Source of the DNA: CAZAGA01 sp041912175
Lineage (GTDB): Bacteria; Chloroflexota; Anaerolineae; Anaerolineales; UBA4823
DNA: 64,000 bases
Assembly: GCA_041912175.1 (NCBI GenBank)
Contig: JAYRNN010000015.1
Span: forward strand, 5,625-69,624
Direction: 5' to 3'
The translations under genes were made by a program, and so were the position numbers. This document shows, in pieces, positions 32,000 to 40,823 of the stretch; the stretch's first letter is position 1, and every line of letters starts with the position of its first letter. Below the pieces are notes generated by a model. The model was not told the DNA's origin. It saw nothing but the letters and a program-made list of their open reading frames with translations, and did not search any database.

Positions 32000-34162
32000 T
32001 CAGGAGCCGAAACGGTCGTAGAACATGCGCTCCGTTAATACCAGCCAGATGTTGGAAAAAAGGATCAGCGCCATCACAAACAAGCCGGCGTCACGCAGCC
32101 GGCGTAGGTCTTTGGCCGATTGGCCTTCGACCAGGTTCTTTAGCGCAACAAATATCGAGAACATAAGCGGAATATAGAGAGTGTACGTAAAGCGTCTTTC
32201 GGGGGAAATTGGCGAATACCAGACGAAGACCGCCAGGTAGGCTGCGAAATACAACAGGCTGAAACCGACCAGGTAAGCATGCTTCCGGGCTGTTGTCCGG
32301 CTGTTTTTAAGGTCGGACAGGACGATGACCGCCAGGATGGTTAAAAAGCTCAGGTGGAAGCTGGTCACACTGAACGGATCCAGGATATTGCGCGCCTGTT
32401 CCCCAAGGCCAAAACGCAACCGCTCCAGTACTTGAGAGGGCGTGTGGGTGCTGAAATAATGCACCAATCCCGGTCGCTCGTCTGCGGGTAAGTCCGTGGG
32501 CCAGGCCTCTGTAAAATGGTAGCGCTCTTCGGCGTCTAAGGCCTGGTTGAGATCGTCATACCAGACATAGACGCTCAGGTTGACATTGTAAAGGTAACTG
32601 CCAAAGCGAAGTTTCATGGCGCGGCTATAAGGGAAAATGACAGCCCCGAAGCACAGCATCAGCAAAAGCAAATATCCCAATCGGCGAAACGTCTCCTGTC
32701 GTGCAGACGCTCTCCCGGTCCGCGATTTGTAAGCGCTCCAAATGCTGACGCCATCTTTTAATAAGTACACGGCTGAAAATACTGCCAGCCCAAGCAAAAT
32801 CGAGGCTTTTGTCAGGTGCCCAAGACCCAACACCACCCCGGCGGCTGCCGCCAGAGCCCAGCCTGGGCGAATTAACATCTGCAGCATCAATAAGAATCCG
32901 ATGAATGCCAGGAAGTAAAACAAGATTTCTGCTTGCAGGTAGGGGGATTTGAAAATGTAGAGTGAAAAGGCTACGATCAGCGCCAATAGCAACCCCTGGG
33001 CGGCTCCCAGGTATCGGCGAAATACCCACCCCAGGATAAAAAGCAGCAACAGCGATAGGATGATATTGACTTGCTGCCCCCTCCAGAACAGTTGTGCGTC
33101 GTTCATGTTCGAACGATAAAAGAGCGCCTGGAAATATGGATAAAGCGGCATGCGGTTGTGATCGCCGGTGGTGGTGAAGTGTGAGGCGCGCACTTCTTTG
33201 ATGAATTTCAAATACTCACCCTGGTCGGTAAACGTAGGCTGGTAGTTCAATATCCGGGCGTGTGTCGTCGCGGCTTGCCAGTAAAGAACAGCCAGTACGC
33301 CTACTCCCAGGATTGCCGTAACCCAAAGGACGCGCCGCACGAGCTTTTGGCGGGCCGGGCTTGAACGATCCCAAAACAAGAAGCTCAGCAGGGTAATAGA
33401 TGCAAGCAGGAGAATGATCAAAGGGGCAAACGTGGCCAGCCAGGGCAGGCTTGGCCAATATTTGTTGGGTAACACCGCCCACTGTAGCAGGAATAGCACC
33501 CAGACCAGCGCTAACAGCCAGTTCCAGACGGCGCGCTCAGCTCGCGCCTGGTTGGCCAGATAGCGGAAATAGCACAGCGCCGAGATCCCTGTGGCCAGCA
33601 GGACCATGTGGGCCAGGGTGGGTTGGCGGTGGTAGGGGTGGGTCAGGCCAGCGAGCAAGACCGTCTGCATAAACCAGCCAACCGCCATGACGCCGACGGC
33701 CAGGGCGATAGCTGCCAGCCACTTTGGGCGTTCTCGCCGTAGGCTGCCCAGGCTTAACACCAGCCAGGCAGTTGCCATGCTAAACAGGGCGAAAGGAAAC
33801 AGGCGCAGCAGGATCTGCTTCAGTTGGTTGTCGCCGGTAAAAATGAGCAGGGCGCAGAAATACTGCCCGAATAAAAGCACCAGGGAAGCCAAGGCGCAGA
33901 CGGCAGCGCGCAGCCAGGCAGACTGGAAGCGCTGTCCCAAGGCCTGGTCGAGACGCGTGGCCGTTGCAGAATGCCGGCGTAGATAAAAGGATGAAAAAGA
34001 CAGCAGAATCCCAACGAACAACAAGGAAGCCGCCATCAGCAGACGCGTCGTTGTAAAACCAAAAAGGCGTGCGTTGCTCGCCTCGCGCGGCAGCAGGAGC
34101 AGGATTGCCAGGCATGCCCAGGCGGCGATGGCGGCGTAATGCACGGCTTTGGTGATGTTCAT
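32000..34162 (-). CDS. Polytopic membrane glycosyltransferase-like protein (GT39/ArnT-like)
   Basis: A 720-residue protein with about 13-15 hydrophobic helices and an extracytoplasmic loop near residues 303-350 that reads TDQGEYLKFIKEVRASH and NRMPLYPYFQAL. An acidic residue in the first large loop, followed by the P-x-x-P/YPYF pattern, is typical of GT-C enzymes that use polyprenyl-phosphate sugars (GT39 and ArnT relatives). It probably transfers a sugar outside the membrane. The donor and acceptor are unknown. It diverges from the M1 peptidase gene, with only 32 bases between the starts. Confidence 0.78.
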   Translation of the reverse strand: MNITKAVHYAAIAAWACLAILLLLPREASNARLFGFTTTRLLMAASLLFVGILLSFSSFYLRRHSATATRLDQALGQRFQSAWLRAAVCALASLVLLFGQYFCALLIFTGDNQLKQILLRLFPFALFSMATAWLVLSLGSLRRERPKWLAAIALAVGVMAVGWFMQTVLLAGLTHPYHRQPTLAHMVLLATGISALCYFRYLANQARAERAVWNWLLALVWVLFLLQWAVLPNKYWPSLPWLATFAPLIILLLASITLLSFLFWDRSSPARQKLVRRVLWVTAILGVGVLAVLYWQAATTHARILNYQPTFTDQGEYLKFIKEVRASHFTTTGDHNRMPLYPYFQALFYRSNMNDAQLFWRGQQVNIILSLLLLFILGWVFRRYLGAAQGLLLALIVAFSLYIFKSPYLQAEILFYFLAFIGFLLMLQMLIRPGWALAAAAGVVLGLGHLTKASILLGLAVFSAVYLLKDGVSIWSAYKSRTGRASARQETFRRLGYLLLLMLCFGAVIFPYSRAMKLRFGSYLYNVNLSVYVWYDDLNQALDAEERYHFTEAWPTDLPADERPGLVHYFSTHTPSQVLERLRFGLGEQARNILDPFSVTSFHLSFLTILAVIVLSDLKNSRTTARKHAYLVGFSLLYFAAYLAVFVWYSPISPERRFTYTLYIPLMFSIFVALKNLVEGQSAKDLRRLRDAGLFVMALILFSNIWLVLTERMFYDRFGS

Positions 34163-34170
34163 CTTGGGTT

Positions 34171-34182
34171 GGATTATAATCC
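34171..34182. promoter_or_regulatory. Palindromic back-to-back -10 box between divergent genes
   Basis: GGATTATAATCC is a perfect 12-base palindrome in the 32-base gap. It contains TATAAT on the plus strand (34175-34180) and TATAAT on the minus strand (34178-34173). Both genes start 10-15 bases downstream of their box, so both transcripts would be leaderless or nearly so. Neither start has a ribosome binding site, which fits. The -35 regions are poor. Confidence 0.5.
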
Positions 34183-34194
34183 AGGCTGAATAAT

Positions 34195-36093
34195 ATGAGT
34201 TCCATACGAAAATCCGTGTTATTTTGCCTGCTTTTTGTCACGGCTTGCACCGTCTCGGTCCGGCCGATGGTAAGCCCTGGCCCAACACCATCACCATCTC
34301 GCGCCGGGCAAGTTTCCACCCCTGTGGCGCCCGTTACGCTGCCCAAGCCGACCTCCACGAGCCTGGCCGCGGTCACACCAACAGCCTCAACCCTGGCGCC
34401 AGGCGCCCCTCCGGCGCTGTCTCCTACCCCGGGCGGAAAGCTTGACGGCCCGCTATCGACCAAACCGGCCCTGGGGGCGGCCGGCAAAGCCTCGATCGGC
34501 GACCCCTATTTCCCAGAACTGGGCAACACCGGTTACGATGTACAGCGATATCACCTGGTTTTCGATATAAACCCGGAGATGGCTACACTGGCCGCGACGG
34601 CGGAGATTTCTGCCACGGCAACCCTGGAGAACCTCAACCAACTCAGCCTGGATTTCAAAGGGTACCAGATCGAAGACGTCAAAGTGGATGGCGAGAGCGT
34701 GGCTTACGCCCGTACGCCGGACGAAGATCCGAACAAACTCGTCATCGACCTGCCGCGCAGTTATGGCTTGGGCGAGGCGCTTAATATCCAGGTGAATTAT
34801 TCCGGACCATTGACCCTTCAATATACCCCGATTTTCTCCGATATCGAGCTTGGCCTGGCCCAAGCGCCAGACGGAAATATCTTTGCCTTCTCCGAGCCCG
34901 ATGGGGCGCGTGCCTGGTTTCCAAGTAACGATCATCCGCTGGACAAAGCCGCTTTTACGATGGAAATATCCGTTCCGCAGGGTTACACAGCGGTCTCCAA
35001 TGGCGAGCTTGTCGAGACGCGCAAGAATCAAAGCTCCCAGGCAAGCGGCGATCGAGTTACCTATATCTGGTCCGAAGATGACCCGATGGCGCCCTATTTA
35101 CTGACCCTGGCGGTTGGTGAATATGAGCGGATAGATGCTCCGCCAATTGACGAGGTTGAAATTCGGCATTATATCTATCCGGGTGATGCTACAGCGCGCC
35201 GCAGCGTTGATTTGACTGCGGATATCTTGCAGTTTTATTCCGACCTGATCGCTCCCTATCCCTTCGATGAATTCGGTTTTGTCGAAGTGAGCGCGCCTGA
35301 CCTGGCGATGGAAACCCAAACCATGATCATGGTTGACCAGGAGATGTTCGAGGAGGATGCGGGCGCTGTGCTGGCGCATGAAGCCGCCCACCAGTGGTTT
35401 GGCGATAGCGTCAGCCCGGCGACTTGGGGCGATATCTGGCTGAACGAGGGTTTTGCCACCTATCTTGAGAACTTATGGCTGGCTCACCGAGGCGAAGACC
35501 TGGGTCAGATGATGGCCGAGCTTGAATCGGCTATCCTACGCAACGAAAGCCGTGAACCCGAAGCGCTTACTCAGCCCAATCAGTATCACATGTTTGGTGT
35601 AAACACCTATTTGAAGGGCGCATGGGTGCTGCACATGTTGCGCCAGAATTTGGGCGATGAGGTCTTCTTTGAGATTTTACGTGAATATTACCAGCGTTTC
35701 GCGGGCGGAAATGCGCGCACGGTAGATTTCCAGGCCGTCGCTGAAGAAGTCAGCGGCAAAGATCTGGCTGACTTCTTTTACCAGTGGACAGAGACACCCG
35801 GCAACCCCAGCCTGGCGCTGACCTGGTCTAGCCAGGCTAGTGGAAATGGCAACCGGGTTAGCCTGCAAGTTTGCCAACGCCAGACGACGGGCCCGATCGT
35901 GGCACCGCTGGACATCCGCCTCGAAGCGCCTGGCGGCATGTCCAATCTGACTACGCTCACCCTGGATGAGCGCCAGGAAAGTTTACAGATACAATTGCCC
36001 TTCGCGCCGACAGAACTGGTCGCTGACCCAAACCAGACCCTGCTGGCCGGCATCCAGGTACAAAAAGTCGATACGATCGAGCCCTGCGAATAA
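34195..36093 (+). CDS. M1-family aminopeptidase, lipoprotein
   Basis: A 632-residue secreted zinc peptidase. The N-terminal lipobox is LLFVTAC, with Cys18 as the likely lipid anchor, followed by a Pro/Thr/Ser-rich linker to about residue 100. The zinc site is H395-E396-x-x-H399 (AHEAAHQWFGD) with E418 in WLNEGFATYLENLW. The AMETQTM segment near residue 370 replaces the classic GAMEN exopeptidase motif, as in many bacterial members. The N-terminal beta domain has YHLVFDINPEMATLAATAEI. It removes N-terminal residues from peptides outside the membrane, perhaps for nutrition. Confidence 0.94.
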   Translation: MSSIRKSVLFCLLFVTACTVSVRPMVSPGPTPSPSRAGQVSTPVAPVTLPKPTSTSLAAVTPTASTLAPGAPPALSPTPGGKLDGPLSTKPALGAAGKASIGDPYFPELGNTGYDVQRYHLVFDINPEMATLAATAEISATATLENLNQLSLDFKGYQIEDVKVDGESVAYARTPDEDPNKLVIDLPRSYGLGEALNIQVNYSGPLTLQYTPIFSDIELGLAQAPDGNIFAFSEPDGARAWFPSNDHPLDKAAFTMEISVPQGYTAVSNGELVETRKNQSSQASGDRVTYIWSEDDPMAPYLLTLAVGEYERIDAPPIDEVEIRHYIYPGDATARRSVDLTADILQFYSDLIAPYPFDEFGFVEVSAPDLAMETQTMIMVDQEMFEEDAGAVLAHEAAHQWFGDSVSPATWGDIWLNEGFATYLENLWLAHRGEDLGQMMAELESAILRNESREPEALTQPNQYHMFGVNTYLKGAWVLHMLRQNLGDEVFFEILREYYQRFAGGNARTVDFQAVAEEVSGKDLADFFYQWTETPGNPSLALTWSSQASGNGNRVSLQVCQRQTTGPIVAPLDIRLEAPGGMSNLTTLTLDERQESLQIQLPFAPTELVADPNQTLLAGIQVQKVDTIEPCE

Positions 36094-36224
36094 AGGCCCC
36101 GCGCTTCTGGCGCATGGCCTTCTCAAGAAAAGAGTATCCACCGTTTGGTCTTCACAATCTTATACGTGCCGTGATATCGGTATATTTCTTGCACGGATTA
36201 AGGTTGCCAAAGGAGCAATGTACT

Positions 36225-37094
36225 GTGAAGATCAAACCATTCGGCTCGTTTATCATCATTCTGCTGTTCCTGTCAATTCTAGGTTGCATGCCGCAAACAA
36301 CCCGCCCGAAGTCAGGCCCCAAGAGCGCTCCTCCGGTGAGCTCTGCGCCGGCGCGCCAGGCGGCCGAGATCGTATCCAACATGGCCCTGGTCCCGGCCGG
36401 GGAATTTTTCATGGGCTGTGACCGCTCCAAGGTCAAAGAGAAATGCAACCTGGTCGAGCTGCCTCTGCATAAGGTGTATCTGGATGACTATTACATTGAT
36501 CGCACGGAAATCACCGTGGGTAGCTACCAGGTCTGCATGGCGGCCGGGGCCTGCACAGAACCGATCCGCACCTACTCGGATGGGCATAAGGATTATTTCT
36601 ATAACTCCCAGTATGCCAACTATCCGGTTATCTATGTCACCTGGTTCCAGGCGCGGGATTACTGTACCTGGATGGGGAAACGCCTGCCGACGGAAGCCGA
36701 ATGGGAGAAGGCCGCCCGCGGGCGCGCCTCGACGCGCATTTATCCCTGGGGCAACGCGGCGCCCGATTGCCAGACCGCCAATCTCAAAGTGAAATTAAAG
36801 CAATGTGTTGGAGACGTGAAACCAGTCGGAAGCTATCCAAAAGACACCAGCCTGTATGGCGTGGTGGACTTAGCCGGGAATGTGCGGTAGTGGATTAACG
36901 ACTGGTATGACCCGGACTTTTACACAAGCGCCCCGTATAAAAATCCCAGCGGCCCTGCTGAAGGTATGTATGTGGTTATGCGCGGCGGCCGCTTCGATAA
37001 CACCTGGGCGGCGGCGCGCACCGCGGCCCGGCGTACGATCGGCCCCAACGATTATGGCGCCGGGATCGGTTTCCGCTGCGCGTACAGCCCATAA
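36225..37094 (+). pseudogene. Formylglycine-generating-enzyme-like lipoprotein gene with in-frame amber stop
   Basis: The gene starts with GTG at 36225 (AAAGGAG 9 bases upstream). A lipoprotein signal, FLSILGC, is followed by the FGE-sulfatase (SUMF1) domain: MALVPAGEFFMGCD, DDYYIDRTEITVGSYQVC, PVIYVTWFQARDYCTWMGKR, LPTEAEWEKAARG and VVDLAGNVR. Family members then read EW-x-x-DWY. Here a TAG (36888-36890) stands exactly where that Glu is expected, and the frame continues WINDWYDPDFYTSAPYKNPS to RGGRFDNTWAAARTAARR and GIGFRCAYSP, the family's normal C-terminus, ending at 37094. One base change (GAG to TAG) explains it. It may be a young pseudogene, a readthrough case or a sequence error. Confidence 0.88.
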
Positions 37095-37149
37095 TTTCTT
37101 TATACCATCACCCTCAGGCCGTCCGACTGCTTTATATCTTTCAGCCTGT

Positions 37150-38148
37150 TTAGTTCTGAGCGAACGTGTCGATCAACAACCTCACATCGCCGCCCACCGG
37201 GTATAAGATCGGGCAGGTGCAGCCGTTCTTGCGATATTCTTCCACTTTGGAGCGCGCCTCCTCCGGCGTCCCCGAGGCCGAGATGCGCAAGATCAAATCC
37301 TCTGGCACGAAATGCTTGGCGCGCTGGATCTGCTCTTTGGTCGCCGGCCAGCCTAAGATGGACTGGATCTCGTTGACCACCTCCTGCGAGACGCCTGAGG
37401 CCTTGGCGATATGCGGCTGTTGAGCCAGGTATTGGGTCAGCAGCCCGCGCGTGGTATCGATGGCGCGGTCGTGATCGTAATCCACCGAACAGACGACCAA
37501 CTGGGGCGTGTCGATGTCTTTCAGCGTACGACCCGCCTTCTTCGCCCCGGCCTCGAGGAGCTCCAACGCGTTTACGTTATATTCTGGCGGGACGCAGTAG
37601 TTGAGCACACAGCCATCGGCAATCTCTCCGGTCATCTCCATCATCTTATCGCCGGTGGCGCCGATCATAATCGGCACATTGCGCGGCTCGCGCCGCCCAT
37701 GCACCACATCCAGCTCAATGCCATCTACTTGTACAAACTCGCCATGGTATGTAACGCGTTCCATTGCTAATAGGCGGCGTAGCACATCCACTGTCTCACG
37801 CATGGCTTGCAAGGGTTTGCGCCGCTCGATGCCCACGTTACGCGCCAACGGATCCCACCAGGCGCCAATCCCACAGATGATGCGGTTTGGCGCCAGATCG
37901 TCCAGGGTCAGATAGGTAGCTGCTAACAAGCCAATATTGCGCGTCCAGTTATTGATCACCCCTGAGCCAACCTTGATGCGCTCTGTGACCGCGGCGTAAG
38001 CTGCCATCGGAACGATTGCATCCCGTACCAGGCGCGATTCCGCCTGCCAGACCGCCTCGAAACCGCGCTGCTCGGCGTAACGGACGTAATCTAACCCATC
38101 GCGTAAATCATGGGCGTCTTGTAAATATAGGGCGACGCGTTCAGCCAT
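37150..38148 (-). CDS. LLM-class F420-dependent oxidoreductase
   Basis: A 332-residue TIM-barrel protein of the luciferase-like/mer family. It has YVRYAEQRGFEAVWQAESRL near residue 21, ERIKVGSGVINNWTRNIGLLA near 56, RIICGIGAWWDPLA near 88, VPIMIGATGDKMMEMTGEIADG (quoted in part) near 158, and a C-terminal HFVPEDLI. The resemblance is to methylene-tetrahydromethanopterin reductases, but no H4MPT pathway is visible here. It closes the leftward F420 cluster, so F420 rather than FMN is the likely cofactor. The substrate is unknown. Confidence 0.88.
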   Translation of the reverse strand: MAERVALYLQDAHDLRDGLDYVRYAEQRGFEAVWQAESRLVRDAIVPMAAYAAVTERIKVGSGVINNWTRNIGLLAATYLTLDDLAPNRIICGIGAWWDPLARNVGIERRKPLQAMRETVDVLRRLLAMERVTYHGEFVQVDGIELDVVHGRREPRNVPIMIGATGDKMMEMTGEIADGCVLNYCVPPEYNVNALELLEAGAKKAGRTLKDIDTPQLVVCSVDYDHDRAIDTTRGLLTQYLAQQPHIAKASGVSQEVVNEIQSILGWPATKEQIQRAKHFVPEDLILRISASGTPEEARSKVEEYRKNGCTCPILYPVGGDVRLLIDTFAQN

Positions 38149-38203
38149 ACATCCTCCAATCCTTCTGATGCGTATTTGCGTTCAACGATCAACGTTTGAA
38201 CAA

Positions 38204-38851
38204 TTAATATTCAAAATCCAGATCTTCCAAATCGCCAGGTCCAGGCAGAATGGCTTCGAACTCCTGGCTGACTTGATCCAGATCTTCGGGCAAATCCATA
38301 TCCAAGGCCAGCGATGGAAGATCGATGATCTCAAGGCGCGCTCCGGCCTCGACGGCCCTCTGGCAATGGCGTTGGAAAGACTTGGGGCCAAATTCATAAT
38401 CGATCAACCCCACCGGACAGATTAACAAGGCATTCGTCCCTTGGCGATGGCGATCAGGAGCGACCACCACCACGGGTGGGTCCTTGACCCATGCCAGCAT
38501 AGCCTGGACGTCCTCGGGCGTGATCATCGGCAGGTCAGCCGGAATAACCAACACCCCGCGGATGTTATAGTTTTTCAAGACCACCGTCGCGCGCGTCAAA
38601 GCCACATTTAGCTTTGGCGCGCCATTTTCCTGCACCGTGCGCGCTCCGTGTTCGCGTGCCAGAGCCAGGGCTGCCGGATCACGGCTAATTACCAATACTT
38701 GTTCAATTTCGGGGATGGCCGTCAGCGTCTCTAAAGTGTGAGCCAGCAGACGGCGGTTTAAGTCGGCGCGCTCATCTTGATTGAGCACACCCGATAGACG
38801 AGACTTCCCAACGCGCAAAGGCTTGACCGGGACAATCGCCCATAAAGTCAT
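38204..38851 (-). CDS. cofC: 2-phospho-L-lactate/PEP guanylyltransferase, CofC (FbiD)
   Basis: A 215-residue nucleotidyltransferase with MTLWAIVPVKPLRVGKSRLSG, the GT-A type GTP-binding opening, followed by DLPMITPEDVQAML near residue 103 and a typical end. It links GTP to 2-phospholactate or phosphoenolpyruvate, releasing PPi, to make the activated lactyl or enolpyruvyl donor of CofD. The substrate preference cannot be read from the sequence. The nitroreductase domain in the same cluster favours phosphoenolpyruvate (dehydro-F420 route). Confidence 0.92.
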   Translation of the reverse strand: MTLWAIVPVKPLRVGKSRLSGVLNQDERADLNRRLLAHTLETLTAIPEIEQVLVISRDPAALALAREHGARTVQENGAPKLNVALTRATVVLKNYNIRGVLVIPADLPMITPEDVQAMLAWVKDPPVVVVAPDRHRQGTNALLICPVGLIDYEFGPKSFQRHCQRAVEAGARLEIIDLPSLALDMDLPEDLDQVSQEFEAILPGPGDLEDLDFEY

Positions 38852-38913
38852 TTCTGCGGTTCCTTTTCTGTTTTAAAGGTTGCTGATCGTTTGTCAGGTA
38901 CATCGTGACTTCC

Positions 38914-39864
38914 TCAGCGTTGGGGCAAATTCTTCTCTAAATCTCTTCCAAACTTTACCACTTGCTGTGCCAGGCGTTGGCGATCAGCAAGCGTTTTCAT
39001 TAACGTGTCGGCGACCAGCGGTTGTATACCTAGTGCAAGCACATTTCCGGCTTGCTCGCGGTCCACCTCATCCAGCACAAAACCGCTCAATAAACTCCCA
39101 TACTGGCGAGCTACGGCCAGGGCGGACGGTTTAATGCCCAATTCCGAATACATCTTAGCCGCCGGCCCTTTCACTGCCTGCCCGCCGATGATCGGCGAGA
39201 CGCTTACCACCCGCCGATGTTCGAGTGCAGCTCGTATCCCCGGTACCGCCAGGATTGGACCTACGCTTACCCATGGGTTGGATGGGCAGATCACCACCAG
39301 TTCGGCCAGTTGAAGCGCTTCCAGCACCCCTGGCGCAGGGGCAGCGCGTTCTACATTGTTAAAGCGAAATCCGGTTACTTGCGGGTGACACTGGCGATGC
39401 ACGAAATATTCCTGGAACGGCAGTTCACCATAATCCATAGTATACACCGAAGTCGGTACAGAGTCATTACTCATAGGTAAGACGTTGATGTGAATTCCCC
39501 ATAAAATACACATCTGGCGCGTGACCTGGCTGAGCGTTTCGCCCTTGTGCAAACGGCGGGTGCGTTCCAGGTGTAGGCCTAAATCTCGGTCTCCCAGGCG
39601 AAACCAGGTTGGGCCGCCCAAAGCGCCGATCTCTTCTAACGCTGAAAAGCTCTCGCCAGCCCGTCCCCAACCGGTGGCCGGGTTGGCAATGCCCGCCAGC
39701 GTGTAGCACACCGTGTCCAGATCCGGACAAATGGTCAAGCCAAGGTGTTCGAAATCATCGCCGGTATTGACAATAATCGTCAGGTCCTCGGGCGGCAGGC
39801 AGCGCGCCAGACCGTCCGCCAGCTTGGCTCCGCCAACGCCGCCGGCCAGTGCAACGACTTTCAT
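38914..39864 (-). CDS. cofD: 2-phospho-L-lactate transferase, CofD (FbiA)
   Basis: A 316-residue enzyme that moves the phospholactyl or phosphoenolpyruvyl group from the GDP-linked donor to the deazaflavin FO, giving F420-0 or dehydro-F420-0. Seen: MKVVALAGGVGGAKLADGLA, IIVNTGDDFEHLGLTICPDL, LGDRDLGLHLERT near residue 90, and VVICPSNPWVSVGPIL near 192-207, all typical of the family. Its start overlaps the end of the pyrophosphatase-nitroreductase gene by four bases. Confidence 0.95.
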   Translation of the reverse strand: MKVVALAGGVGGAKLADGLARCLPPEDLTIIVNTGDDFEHLGLTICPDLDTVCYTLAGIANPATGWGRAGESFSALEEIGALGGPTWFRLGDRDLGLHLERTRRLHKGETLSQVTRQMCILWGIHINVLPMSNDSVPTSVYTMDYGELPFQEYFVHRQCHPQVTGFRFNNVERAAPAPGVLEALQLAELVVICPSNPWVSVGPILAVPGIRAALEHRRVVSVSPIIGGQAVKGPAAKMYSELGIKPSALAVARQYGSLLSGFVLDEVDREQAGNVLALGIQPLVADTLMKTLADRQRLAQQVVKFGRDLEKNLPQR

Positions 39865-40814
39865 CGGAACCTCGCGATCTCTGAAATGGGTCTAAGCCGG
39901 CGCTCTTTGGGGCTCTCAGCCGGGTAGCCGAGCAGCAGCAGTCCCTGCGCCTGCCAGGTCTCGGGTAGATCCAACGCCTGGTTGGCCGCCTGCGGCGCAA
40001 ACAAGGGCGCACACACCCACACGCCTGCCAGACCTTCGGAGCAAGCCGCCAGGAGTAAATTTTCTCCGGCCATGGCCACGCTCTGCACGCCCATCAGGGT
40101 TTCGGCTTGTTGGCGGCGGGCATCTGGATAGATGTCTTCAAGACCCGTGTCCAGGCAGAGCAGGATGGCTGCCGGCGCGTCCAATAAGCGTTGCCTGGAA
40201 CGCTCCACCTGCGCCTCAACCTGGGCGACTGGCAACCCGTCAGCAAGCAAGTCGCGCCGGAATTCAGCGCCCATCGCCTTGGCCAGGTCTTGTTTGCTTT
40301 GCATCTCGGTCAGGACTACAAATCGCCATGGCTGGCGGTTGTGGGCAGAGGGCGCCCAGGCGGCAGCCTGCAACAGGCGTTCGATTGTCTGATGGGGAAC
40401 CGGCCTGGCCTGAAAACGGCGCACGGATCGGCGCGCTTCCAATATGCCTGTCACCGGTTGGCGGCGCACCAGCTCGCCGCGCAGCAAGTTCTGCGCCTGG
40501 CGATCGTTTAAGAATGCCAAGATGGTTTGTTTTTCGGTTTCGTCGCAGCCCAAGAGCAATTTGATCTCGACATCACGCTTGAATAAATCCACCGTCAGGA
40601 TGACTGCATCCAACACTGGCGGGACTCGCGAGCCCAGCCAGACGTCGATGCCGCTGCCATCGCCGGCTGTCGTCCCCTCCAGGTAGCCATAATCCAACGG
40701 ATAGGGCGGGCCAGGATACCGCGGATGCAATGACCCCTTGGGCCGGTCGATTGTTACCCGGCTGGAGGCCACCAGTGCATCTAAGCTCTCCCAAAAATTC
40801 TGATCCGGTTGCAT
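39861..40814 (-). CDS. Pyrophosphatase-like domain fused to a nitroreductase (FbiB C-terminal type)
   Basis: A 317-residue fusion. Residues 1-110 resemble family I inorganic pyrophosphatases: RPKGSLHPRYPGPPYPLDYG (Lys, Arg and Tyr of the substrate site) and GDGSGIDVWLG. The latter replaces the DGDPLDV metal motif by DGSGIDV, losing one Asp. Residues about 115-317 are an FMN nitroreductase: RRSVRRFQARPVPHQTIERLL, AAWAPSAHNRQPWRFVVL and ENLLLAACSEGLAGVWVCAP. This matches the C-terminal domain of mycobacterial FbiB, which reduces dehydro-F420-0. It lies between cofE and cofD, overlapping cofD. The fusion could couple PPi removal after CofC to the reductive step, but the lost Asp may make the first domain non-catalytic. 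Confidence 0.85.
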   Translation of the reverse strand: MQPDQNFWESLDALVASSRVTIDRPKGSLHPRYPGPPYPLDYGYLEGTTAGDGSGIDVWLGSRVPPVLDAVILTVDLFKRDVEIKLLLGCDETEKQTILAFLNDRQAQNLLRGELVRRQPVTGILEARRSVRRFQARPVPHQTIERLLQAAAWAPSAHNRQPWRFVVLTEMQSKQDLAKAMGAEFRRDLLADGLPVAQVEAQVERSRQRLLDAPAAILLCLDTGLEDIYPDARRQQAETLMGVQSVAMAGENLLLAACSEGLAGVWVCAPLFAPQAANQALDLPETWQAQGLLLLGYPAESPKERRLRPISEIARFR

Positions 40815-40823
40815 TGGGCTTCC

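Noticed and set aside
36880..37206. Frame of 108 codons after the amber stop of the FGE-like gene
   Set aside because: It is in a different frame from the conserved FGE C-terminus, which is encoded in the original frame; the frame is a shadow.
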